In this document: in pieces, positions 7,912 through 13,684 of the stretch
Position numbering within the stretch: position 1 is the stretch's first letter
Layout: each line of letters starts with the position of its first letter
Origin: Cocleimonas sp.
GTDB lineage: Bacteria; Pseudomonadota; Gammaproteobacteria; Thiotrichales; Thiotrichaceae
Direction: 5' to 3'
Length of the DNA: 15,596 nucleotides
Assembly: GCA_023145535.1 (NCBI GenBank)
Contig: JAGLDQ010000292.1
Location: 1-15,596, forward strand
Position numbers and translations under genes: made by a program
The notes under the pieces: generated by a model
Told to the model about the DNA's origin: nothing
Database searches by the model: none
The model's input: the letters and a program-made list of their open reading frames with translations, nothing else

Positions 7912-8376
7912 TTAATAGGTCTTTACTTTAAATTGTATGGTTGAATTAAATATTCCATAATCATCATTGACACCGATTCCTTTAATCTGTGTTCTCATTG
8001 GAATGTTAAAACGTTTACCTTTTCCATTGAATATTTCCTGATAGTTGGTATCGAGTGTTATTAAGCTAGTCCCTTCTACAGGGGTATGTACACCCGTCCC
8101 TTTGCCCATTCTCTTAATCCTAATTTTAATTTTTTGCTGGCCGCTATGCACAAAATTACTTAATTTTGCATAGACTCTCCATTTTTTACCATTAGGAATA
8201 TGATCGATCGTTAGTAGCGTAGTATCACGACGATAGGAATCGTTGAAATAATCACCCGCATCTGTCGGTGCTACAGAGGTGAGGTCAAATAGAATGTCAG
8301 CAGTAACCGTTTGGGTCAGTGTGATTGCATTTGCACTAGAAATGCTAATAAAGAAAAATAGAATGATTTTTAGCAT
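7912..8376 (-). CDS. Second small secreted subunit of the fimbria-like operon
   Basis: The protein has 154 residues with a short, clear signal peptide (MLKIILFFFISISSANA, cut before ITL). The mature part is cysteine-free and beta-rich, with a basic stretch (QKIKIRIKRMGKG, 81-93). Near its N-terminus it has VTADILFDLTSVAPTDAGDYF (about 24-44), whose DAGDYF occupies the place of NAGDNFS in the other two subunits. It ends in a strand (STIQFKVKTY) that reaches the stop codon, as they do. The ATG has GGAAGG five bases upstream. It lies 44 bases before the chaperone-like gene and 81 bases after the first subunit, a gap that contains a hairpin. I recognise no family; the role as a minor subunit or adaptor is inferred from position and the weak shared motif. 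Confidence 0.68.
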   Translation of the reverse strand: MLKIILFFFISISSANAITLTQTVTADILFDLTSVAPTDAGDYFNDSYRRDTTLLTIDHIPNGKKWRVYAKLSNFVHSGQQKIKIRIKRMGKGTGVHTPVEGTSLITLDTNYQEIFNGKGKRFNIPMRTQIKGIGVNDDYGIFNSTIQFKVKTY

Positions 8377-8413
8377 GGCAACCTTCCCCTGATGATTGTT
8401 AATGGTAAATTAG

Positions 8414-8442
8414 AGTCTTGAGGTTTGAGTATACGCAAGACT
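8414..8442 (-). promoter_or_regulatory. Hairpin after the first subunit gene (possible mRNA stabiliser or attenuator)
   Basis: AGTCTTG (8414-8420) and CAAGACT (8436-8442) form a perfect 7-bp inverted repeat around a 15-base loop, 15 bases beyond the stop codon of the 200-residue subunit. No real U-tract follows on the minus strand (CTAATTT), so a 3'-end stabiliser or weak attenuator is likelier than a full terminator. Such elements often raise the level of a major pilin over its downstream genes. Confidence 0.45.
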
Positions 8443-8457
8443 GTATTTGTTGATAAA

Positions 8458-9060
8458 TCAGCTATCCGCTGTAATGGTATAAACAATGGTTGCAGCTTGA
8501 CCCGTTCCCGTCGTATAGGAAGGCATTGTATTCGCACTCTCAGGTGCTATTTCAATCGTCATACCAAGCGTCTTTTCGGCAACATTTTTAATCCCCGTTA
8601 CCATATCTACGGTAGTCGTTCCATTCGTTAAAGACACGATACCTGCGCTAGCTCCAGAGGCCGTTGGTGCAACCATAGAAATATTAAATTTCCAACCAAG
8701 AGGTATATTAGATGAGGTTGCAACGATCTTCCTTGTGGTACTTTGCGGTGAAATTGCAGAAATATTGGCGCTGATATCATAGTCAGGATTTCCACCTCCA
8801 ACTTTAGTGACTGAAACAGCGCTAAAGTTATCTCCTGCATTTTGAGGGGCGATTAGCGTAGCCTCTACAGTATTAGTGACATCAATCAGACTAACTTCAG
8901 GGACAACAATCGTTGCGGTTTGCGTATCACCAACCGTTTCGCCATTGGTAGCACCGCCTTCGCCTTGTCCTGTACCCGTAGCATCATCACCTGCAAAGAC
9001 AATAGGGCTTGCTAAAAGCGTTAATAGGGAAGTTATTAATAGGGGATTATTGGGTTTCAT
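8458..9060 (-). CDS. First small secreted subunit (probable major structural subunit) of the fimbria-like operon
   Basis: The protein has 200 residues with a signal peptide (MKPNNPLLITSLLTLLASPI, cut after residue 23, VFA). A Gly/Thr/acidic, low-complexity stretch (24-49, GDDATGTGQGEGGATNG...) follows, then VPEVSLIDVTNT (53-64) and NAGDNFS (74-80). The rest is rich in Thr, Ser, Ala and Val, with alternating strands, and ends ATIVYTITADS. No cysteine is present. This small, hydrophobic and Thr/Ala-rich composition is that of a pilin-like structural protein. It is the first gene of the operon, with AAGGA eight bases before the ATG and a hairpin behind it, both suggesting the highest expression. 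The shared signature links it to the last gene of the operon. No known fimbrial family is recognisable from the sequence alone, so 'major subunit' is inference. Confidence 0.72.
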   Translation of the reverse strand: MKPNNPLLITSLLTLLASPIVFAGDDATGTGQGEGGATNGETVGDTQTATIVVPEVSLIDVTNTVEATLIAPQNAGDNFSAVSVTKVGGGNPDYDISANISAISPQSTTRKIVATSSNIPLGWKFNISMVAPTASGASAGIVSLTNGTTTVDMVTGIKNVAEKTLGMTIEIAPESANTMPSYTTGTGQAATIVYTITADS

Positions 9061-9163
9061 GGTTTCTTTCCTTATTGTTTTCTAATGTGTTTTATTTTAA
9101 TTATTAACTTTATTAATTGATAGATTGAGTATGTTTGAGGGACTACAAGCTATGCTGATATAT

Positions 9164-9191
9164 AATATAAACACTATTGATCAAAGATCAA
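9164..9191 (-). promoter_or_regulatory. Candidate promoter of the fimbria-like operon
   Basis: On the minus strand TTGATC (9191-9186) is followed after 16 bases by TATATT (9169-9164), matching four and five of six consensus bases. Transcription would start near 9157, leaving an untranslated leader of about 95 AT-rich bases before the first subunit ATG at 9060. Confidence 0.35.
9177..9191. promoter_or_regulatory. Inverted repeat TTGATC-AAA-GATCAA, operator candidate
   Basis: A perfect 15-base inverted repeat with a three-base centre overlaps the -35 box of the candidate operon promoter. Its outer half-sites TTGAT and ATCAA equal FNR half-sites, but the gap is five bases instead of four, so an FNR-family or other dimeric regulator is only a possibility. 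A further GATCAA lies at 9209-9214. Confidence 0.35.
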
Positions 9192-9488
9192 CTACCACAC
9201 GTCGAGCAGATCAATAATTTTCTATAAACCTCATCTATTTTGAAAGTGAGAATAATGATAAAGTGCTTCTCATCCCTAGTAATAGATAAGTCATTGATAA
9301 AAAATGGTTTTACCCTAGGTTCATTGTTGAAATTTTAAATCAAGGGAGGCACTTATTTATTAATGAGCAGGCAATTGATGCTATTTCCCCCTAGGAATAG
9401 GAATATATTGAGTATGAAATAATTGTTTTAAACACATGGGCTTGCTGTGAAATAGTAGAAAGGCTGGCTCAATAGTTAAGGATAAACT

Positions 9489-10316
9489 GTGAAGTATAAG
9501 AAAATTTTTTCTACTTACCTAAAAGTAGCAATGTTTATGTCATGCCTTTTTTCTTTATCGTGCTCTTATACGGGTGCTTCAGAAGAGCTTTCTGGATGTG
9601 AATATTATGCTCAGGATGCGGTGAAACAATACAAACAAAATGTGCAATTTGATTGTGGATTTAAAGGAATACGCTGGAGTAATCATCAAGGAGGTCATGC
9701 GGCATGGTGTTCTACGGTACGAAAGGCGATTTCTGATGGTGAAAAGGGTGTTAGGGATAAGATGTTGAAAGCCTGTTTGCTTGGAAAAAAACCAATGGGA
9801 AAGATAAAAAATCAACCCAATATTCCCTCATCCTGTAAAGATCCTAAGACTAAGTATACGCCTATCAAATCAATTAATTCATGGTATCGTTATGAAAGAA
9901 CAATACGGATGCCGGTGAAAAATGGTTTAATCAAGGTCGATTTCAACGATGATCATCATCCTGATTATGTCTTTATTGAAAAGGATAAAAAGCAGGGTGT
10001 TCAACTGACTATGTGTGTTAGTTATAATAATACTTATAGAAGAAGAGTAACGAAGATAGCCTTTAGTGCAAAGGGTGATTCTCTTTCCAGTGAGGGCTAT
10101 CATATTTCTCTGAAAGATAAGCAATTGCATATTACATTCACTTATTTTGGACATAATGAAGGCAGTAGCTTTGCTGAGGGCTATTATGCCTATAATCGTC
10201 ATCAACATGTTTTTGAGCTTAAAGATTCAATCAGTGATAGCGCTGGTATTCCAATGGGGCCTGATTTTAAAGAGCCTTACCCCATTTATGTTCCAGTGCC
10301 ACCAAAAGTATTATAA
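9489..10316 (+). CDS. Exported cysteine-rich protein with an FG-GAP-like loop, function unknown
   Basis: The protein has 275 residues starting at GTG; AAGGA lies six bases upstream, so the unusual start is credible. The N-terminus (MKYKKIFSTYLKVAMFMSCL...) is a signal peptide. FSLSCSY at 21-27 resembles a lipobox poorly (Ser at -3), so either a lipoprotein at C25 or a cleaved periplasmic protein is possible. The first half has a regular cysteine pattern: GCEYYAQDAVKQ (C37), FDCGFKGIRWS (C56), HAAWCSTV (C74) and KACLLG (C96). I believe this module of about 65 residues recurs in uncharacterised proteobacterial proteins. The second half contains DFNDDHHPD (151-159), a D-x-N-x-D-x-x-x-D loop like the calcium-binding loop of FG-GAP/VCBS repeats, inside a beta-rich region. 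It is divergent from the fimbria-like operon. No function can be assigned. Confidence 0.7.
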   Translation: MKYKKIFSTYLKVAMFMSCLFSLSCSYTGASEELSGCEYYAQDAVKQYKQNVQFDCGFKGIRWSNHQGGHAAWCSTVRKAISDGEKGVRDKMLKACLLGKKPMGKIKNQPNIPSSCKDPKTKYTPIKSINSWYRYERTIRMPVKNGLIKVDFNDDHHPDYVFIEKDKKQGVQLTMCVSYNNTYRRRVTKIAFSAKGDSLSSEGYHISLKDKQLHITFTYFGHNEGSSFAEGYYAYNRHQHVFELKDSISDSAGIPMGPDFKEPYPIYVPVPPKVL

Positions 10317-10334
10317 AAATAGTGCTTATAGAGG

Positions 10335-10365
10335 TGGTTGAATTTTTCACAACCAATTGTTTTTT
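10335..10365 (+). terminator. Probable terminator after the cysteine-rich protein gene
   Basis: TGGTTG (10335-10340) pairs with CAACCA (10350-10355) around a 9-base loop, and T6 follows at 10360-10365. The stem is short (6 bp, three G-C), but its place 18 bases after the stop codon and the T-run support termination on the plus strand. Confidence 0.45.
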
Positions 10366-10390
10366 AATATTATTTATGCATTAGTGATGC

Positions 10391-10433
10391 CCATAAAGCC
10401 CTCGCTATATCTTTCATAGGCCTCTTTTTATGG
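10391..10433. terminator. Long hairpin between convergent genes
   Basis: CCATAAA (10391-10397) is perfectly complementary to TTTATGG (10427-10433), with an added GCC/GGC pairing inside across an asymmetric bulge. It lies between the converging ends of the cysteine-rich protein gene and the desaturase operon, so it may act as a transcript end for the minus-strand operon. No U-tract follows on either strand. Confidence 0.3.
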
Positions 10434-10439
10434 CTAATA

Positions 10440-10478
10440 ATTGGATTTCCTCGGCTTTTCACCGGAGGCTAGGCCAAT
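10440..10478. terminator. Second stem-loop between convergent genes
   Basis: ATTGG (10440-10444) pairs with CCAAT (10474-10478). Inside, CCTCGG (10449-10454) pairs with CCGGAGG (10462-10468) with one bulged G, leaving loop CTTTTCA. On the plus strand CTTTTAATTTT follows, a weak U-tract. It lies 18 bases beyond the stop of the minus-strand membrane protein gene. A terminator or an intergenic repeat is possible. Confidence 0.35.
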
Positions 10479-10495
10479 CTTTTAATTTTCACAAA

Positions 10496-11311
10496 TTACC
10501 AATTTGATAGCTCTTGTATAGACTGTCGTTTTATAAATGAATGTGCGGTCATAAAAGCGCGGTAATGTATTTTGCTACAAAAACTGGTGCTGACATTGTG
10601 AGTAGTGACAAACTCTTTTTCTAAGGTGCCTTTCACTATTTGCGACCATTGGGTGCGTTCAGGAATCCAGTCATAAGTAATGGCAGCCGCTTTGAACAAG
10701 ACGGTATGCGATAGACTTAAATGATCATTTTCAAGCGCTGCTTCATAAGGATTCATTTCTGGAAGGCTAGCTTTGGGTAACGGTTTTGTGTCAATAAACG
10801 AGGTGTCAGAAATTGTGTGCCAATCCATTGGTTTGATGAATGAAACCAATATGGCTAGTACTCCTAATGGAAGAACTAAGGCTAAGCGTGAAGCACGTGA
10901 CCAATGGGAACTTTGTTGTGGTGTATTATTGAGTCTGATAATGCCTTCTACAATCCATAGTGCAGCTGCATTCATGATGGCTACAGAAAGTAATAAAAAA
11001 GGGTAAACAATTGACTGGTTAAAGAATTGTATCGTTATATATTCGCCCCAAGTTGCGAGGAAACCCGCTAATACCATAATTGGAAAAAAAGCGACTCGCC
11101 AGATAATAAAGGCAAGTATCAGGTATAAGCTTGTGCGCCAAAGAGTAGGGCGTTTCAGCATGAAAAACAGACCTGTAAGCACTAACCCTGTCATTCCTGC
11201 GCCGTAGAAGGATTGTTCTAATAGCACTTGCGATAGCTCAGTTTTATTGTCTAAGTAAAAACCATAACAAACGAATAAAACAATAAAAATAAGGGTGATA
11301 AGTGATTTCAT
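10496..11311 (-). CDS. Multi-pass membrane protein of unknown function, coupled to the desaturase
   Basis: The protein has 271 residues. Hydrophobic segments lie at about 1-20, 36-52, 60-88 (broken by WRVAFFP), 100-124 and 141-159, giving four to six membrane spans. A soluble, polar C-terminal part (160-271) follows and carries DWIPERTQWSQIV and a single Cys in STSFCSKIHY. I recognise no family. Its ATG follows the desaturase stop codon directly (TAA-ATG) and AAGG lies just upstream inside the desaturase gene, so the two are translationally coupled. Because it is the third gene of a unit with a DCC thiol protein and a lipid desaturase, a role in the same membrane-lipid or redox process is plausible, but nothing in the sequence shows one. 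The soluble tail could face either side of the membrane. Confidence 0.65.
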   Translation of the reverse strand: MKSLITLIFIVLFVCYGFYLDNKTELSQVLLEQSFYGAGMTGLVLTGLFFMLKRPTLWRTSLYLILAFIIWRVAFFPIMVLAGFLATWGEYITIQFFNQSIVYPFLLLSVAIMNAAALWIVEGIIRLNNTPQQSSHWSRASRLALVLPLGVLAILVSFIKPMDWHTISDTSFIDTKPLPKASLPEMNPYEAALENDHLSLSHTVLFKAAAITYDWIPERTQWSQIVKGTLEKEFVTTHNVSTSFCSKIHYRAFMTAHSFIKRQSIQELSNW

Positions 11312-12172
11312 TTAAAACACCTTTTTATGTGTGCAGTAACCTGCTTGATCTAAGCGTTTGGCAAGTTCAGTTAGGTGGCAGGTTGGAACTTGCGGGAATA
11401 GATGATGCTCAATATGATAAAACATGTTGTAGGATAGATAGCTTTTCCATTTTGACCGTAGTGTGCGTGAATTATCCCATTTTTCAGCTTGATTTTCGCA
11501 GTCATGATGTACTGTCCACACCGCAAAAAATGCTGATAAACAATACGCAACAACCATTAAAATAAGGTGTGTTTTTAGGGCATTATTATCCCATATAAAA
11601 CAGACTAAACTGATCCCTATACCATTTAAGAATAATTCGATTTTAATCCATTTTTTTTGCTGTTTATTTGCTTTTTTCAAAGCCACCCAATGAATTTGCA
11701 ATGGAAATAAAGGCCCTTTTAATAAGACGAGCCAAGCGGGGTTTTTCGCGATATTCCCTTCCGTATCTTTTTCGCCAAGACAATGTTTATGATGGCGTAA
11801 ATGAGTAAATTGTATGGCATGTAATGAACCGAGCATCAACACACTGAGAATCAGCATCACCCAGTGTGTTGATGTTTTGGATAATCCGAGGCCATAGTGA
11901 AACGCATTATGCGCTAATCGTAAGCCTGTTAAAAAGAAATAAAAGGAGGCGATAACCGTAACAATAAACCATGTTAATGCGCCTTGAAACACCATTGAGC
12001 TACTCCATAATGCTAAAATAAACCATGGCAAGGGCAGTAGTAATTCATGAACGGTTTCATGTGGTTGATAGGCGATAAGGTCTTGCCAAACTATCTTTTT
12101 TCTTAATTGGCGCGCAGAATCATAAGAGGTGTCGGAATGGGGTATTGTTGTTACTTGGTAAATGTTAGGCAT
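11312..12172 (-). CDS. Membrane fatty acid desaturase family protein
   Basis: This 286-residue protein belongs to the membrane-bound di-iron FA_desaturase superfamily, which uses O2 and electrons to put a double bond (or sometimes a hydroxyl or keto group) into a lipid chain. All three histidine boxes are intact: HNAFH (88-92), HLRHHKH (124-130) and HIEHH (253-257). A further HHDCENQ (222-228) precedes the last box. Hydrophobic segments at about 47-85, 104-120 and 183-220 form the membrane part. The substrate and position of desaturation cannot be read from the sequence, and carotenoid-modifying relatives are an alternative. Its ATG overlaps the end of the DCC gene by 8 bases, and the next gene starts at once after its stop, so three proteins are made from one coupled message. 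No obvious ferredoxin or rubredoxin partner is encoded beside it. Confidence 0.85.
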   Translation of the reverse strand: MPNIYQVTTIPHSDTSYDSARQLRKKIVWQDLIAYQPHETVHELLLPLPWFILALWSSSMVFQGALTWFIVTVIASFYFFLTGLRLAHNAFHYGLGLSKTSTHWVMLILSVLMLGSLHAIQFTHLRHHKHCLGEKDTEGNIAKNPAWLVLLKGPLFPLQIHWVALKKANKQQKKWIKIELFLNGIGISLVCFIWDNNALKTHLILMVVAYCLSAFFAVWTVHHDCENQAEKWDNSRTLRSKWKSYLSYNMFYHIEHHLFPQVPTCHLTELAKRLDQAGYCTHKKVF

Positions 12173-12554
12173 GACGATTCTTTCTCCCTGTTAACGCTAG
12201 GCGATGTTGTGCAAAAATACGGTAGCTCAATTCTATAATAGGAAAAATAATAGGTAGGCGTATAAAGGGCACGACACGACGGTAATAAGGTAAATGTTCC
12301 CAGATCGCGAGAAATCCTCGTACACCTGTTTGCATTGTATGACGGGCATCAATGACATGAATACGATCCATTGCTTGCTGGTAATTGATCCCTGCTTTAC
12401 TCAGAGCGGCTGTATCTTTAGTAATATCAATCCATTCGATGATAGTTTGCCGATCAACTTTTTTCATTTGTTTTATTTCAAACTGACAAAGTGGGCATTC
12501 ACCATCGTGATAGCACGTCACTTTATGGATTGATTCTTTATGAGGTTTTTGCAT
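12165..12554 (-). CDS. DCC-family (DUF393) thiol-disulfide oxidoreductase-like protein
   Basis: The frame could begin at a TTG at 12659, but the ATG at 12554 gives MQKPHKESIHKVTCYHDGECPLC, which fits the usual start and length (about 130 residues) of this family. The extra 35 lysine-rich residues of the longer form are probably not translated. The name-giving motif is present as DGECPLC (D-x-x-C-x-x-C) near residue 20, followed by a thioredoxin-like region and the conserved TGVRGFLAIWEHLPYYR segment. DCC proteins are predicted thiol-disulfide oxidoreductases of unknown substrate. The gene leads a three-gene unit and overlaps the desaturase start by 8 bases, so the two products are probably made in step; a redox role for the desaturase is a guess. 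The ribosome binding site (GAGAG before the ATG) is moderate. Confidence 0.82.
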   Translation of the reverse strand: MQKPHKESIHKVTCYHDGECPLCQFEIKQMKKVDRQTIIEWIDITKDTAALSKAGINYQQAMDRIHVIDARHTMQTGVRGFLAIWEHLPYYRRVVPFIRLPIIFPIIELSYRIFAQHRLALTGRKNRHA

Positions 12555-12873
12555 CACGTACTCTCTGTTGCGTTTCAATAGGGAAAGTATTAGATATTTA
12601 TAGTGAAGTTGCTTCCTCGATGATAAAAAAGAAAGGCATTTTTTAGTCTTCTTATTCAATAATGATCATTTAAGAAGTTGATAGAGATGGTTGCCATGTG
12701 ATGCATGGAGATGAGTTTTTTTGTTTTATGTTTGTAGACGAACGATGACGAAAATATAGTTAAGAAAAACTTAGGGTAAGATAACGTAATGATCTACTTC
12801 CTAATTGTATGAATTATTAGGGGGGGGTGGTATTATAGATGGCTTTATTCAACACAAAAATCATGAGAATTAA
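12555..12873. other. Divergent intergenic region between the DCC operon and the ankyrin lipoprotein
   Basis: I see no gene in these 319 bases. A perfect 10-bp palindrome AATGATCATT lies at 12661-12670. On the minus strand TATAAA and TAATAC-like hexamers near 12590-12603 could be -10 elements of the DCC operon, without a clear -35. On the plus strand a G8 tract (12820-12827) sits between a TTGTAT and a TATTAT; it is listed separately. Confidence 0.4.
12805..12836 (+). promoter_or_regulatory. Candidate promoter with a G8 homopolymer in its spacer
   Basis: TTGTAT (12805-12810) and TATTAT (12831-12836) stand 20 bases apart, and the spacer contains eight consecutive G (12820-12827). The spacer is three bases longer than the optimal 17. 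The -10 lies about 37 bases before the ankyrin lipoprotein ATG. The hexamers are only fair matches, so this is tentative. Confidence 0.35.
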
Positions 12874-13473
12874 ATGTACAATAACAAATCATTCAAACTA
12901 GCTATTTTCTCTCTTATTGCATTATCAATGACGAGCTGTAATTCAGGCAATACAAAAGCTGATACCAAAGTAAGTGCGAATAAAACGATTCAAAAAGCAC
13001 AAGTCACTAAGCAGTCAATACATAAAAATAAACCTGCCTCGGCCGCAAGCGCTATACCCGCATGGAGGAGAGCGGCCAGTCCTACGATGACACGAGGCTC
13101 AAAAGATGCTATTTTTCCTGCGGCGAAAGCTGGTAATTTGACATTATTAAAAGAGTTATTAGCAGAGGGGACGGATGTAAACTATCAGAACTTTAATGGC
13201 GAAACAGTATTACACGTAGCAGCATCACGTGGTGATCTTGTGATGGTGAAGCACTTAGTCAGTCAGGGAGCTAATGTGGGGGCAATGACGGGAAAGCAGT
13301 GGCAACCGATTCATCATGCTATGCGGTTTGAGCATCCTCAAGTTGCTAATTATTTGATTGCAAATAAGGCCTCAGTATTGGCGAAAACATCCGATGGCTT
13401 GACTGCACTAGCACTGGCTAAAGCATCGAAGAAAAGTGGGATTCAAGCGATTATTAAGCAATATGCGAAGTAG
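12874..13473 (+). CDS. Ankyrin-repeat lipoprotein
   Basis: The protein has 199 residues. A signal peptide with LSMTSC at 17-22 looks like a lipobox (Met at -3 is uncommon), so C22 would be lipidated. A flexible Lys/Ala/Thr-rich linker (23-75) follows, then about four ankyrin repeats: AAKAGNLTLLKELLAEGTDVN (83-103), NGETVLHVAASRGDLVMVKHL (108-128), QPIHHAMRFEHPQVANYLI (144-162) and DGLTALALAKASKKSGIQAI (174-193). Ankyrin repeats bind other proteins, so this is likely a periplasmic or outer-membrane-anchored interaction module. In several proteobacteria such proteins are immunity or catalase-associated factors, but neither partner type lies nearby. The ATG at 12874 has a weak GAG-containing site. 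A 7-bp hairpin begins 8 bases after the stop (13482-13502) without a U-tract. It appears to be a single-gene unit. Confidence 0.85.
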   Translation: MYNNKSFKLAIFSLIALSMTSCNSGNTKADTKVSANKTIQKAQVTKQSIHKNKPASAASAIPAWRRAASPTMTRGSKDAIFPAAKAGNLTLLKELLAEGTDVNYQNFNGETVLHVAASRGDLVMVKHLVSQGANVGAMTGKQWQPIHHAMRFEHPQVANYLIANKASVLAKTSDGLTALALAKASKKSGIQAIIKQYAK

Positions 13474-13481
13474 GGGTTCAT

Positions 13482-13502
13482 GATGTCTCTGGTAAAGACA
13501 TC
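13482..13502 (+). terminator. Hairpin downstream of the ankyrin lipoprotein gene
   Basis: GATGTCT (13482-13488) and AGACATC (13496-13502) form a perfect 7-bp stem around CTGGTAA, just after the stop codon. The following CATATCTT is not a proper U-tract, so it may protect the mRNA end more than terminate transcription. Confidence 0.4.
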
Positions 13503-13684
13503 CATATCTTAAAGTGCGGGCACAAAATACTTGCTAGGTTGCTAACTTGTATTCGTTACAGGGAATAGAGAGGTATCGGGTAAGCGCCTTTTTCTGTGGG
13601 GTGATTAGTTACAAAAAAGGTCAAACTTATTCTTAGACTCTGATATATTAGAAACACCTTCTAAACCGCTTACCAAGGTACTGT

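Larger units (their letters stand above)
9061..9488. other. Divergent intergenic region, AT-rich
   Basis: These 428 bases separate the divergently transcribed fimbria-like operon and the cysteine-rich exported protein. The part near the operon (9061-9190) is very AT-rich and holds a candidate promoter and an inverted repeat, listed separately. In 9192-9488 I find no supportable gene. An ATG at 9255 opens a 27-codon frame (MIKCFSSLVIDKSLIK...) and one at 9363 a shorter one, but neither has a convincing ribosome binding site or composition. Confidence 0.4.

Noticed and set aside
8628..8840. Out-of-frame reading frame inside the first subunit gene
   Set aside because: It lies within a gene with a signal peptide and paralogue support, and its own translation shows no domain or signal.
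3682..9060. Assignment of the operon to known spore-coat-U/Csu or CS1-type pili
   Set aside because: The gene order is similar, but the subunits show no spore-coat-U pattern or cysteines and the outer-membrane protein lacks usher signatures.
9255..9338. 27-codon open frame in the divergent intergenic region
   Set aside because: Only a weak GAG precedes the ATG, the composition is ordinary and nothing supports expression.
12555..12659. Lysine-rich 35-residue N-terminal extension of the DCC protein from a TTG
   Set aside because: The family starts close to the D-x-x-C-x-x-C motif, and the ATG at 12554 gives the expected length.
13574..13621. Inverted repeat CCTTTTT...AAAAAGG before the AP2-like gene
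   Set aside because: The arms are mostly A/T, the loop is long, and such pairs are expected by chance in AT-rich DNA.
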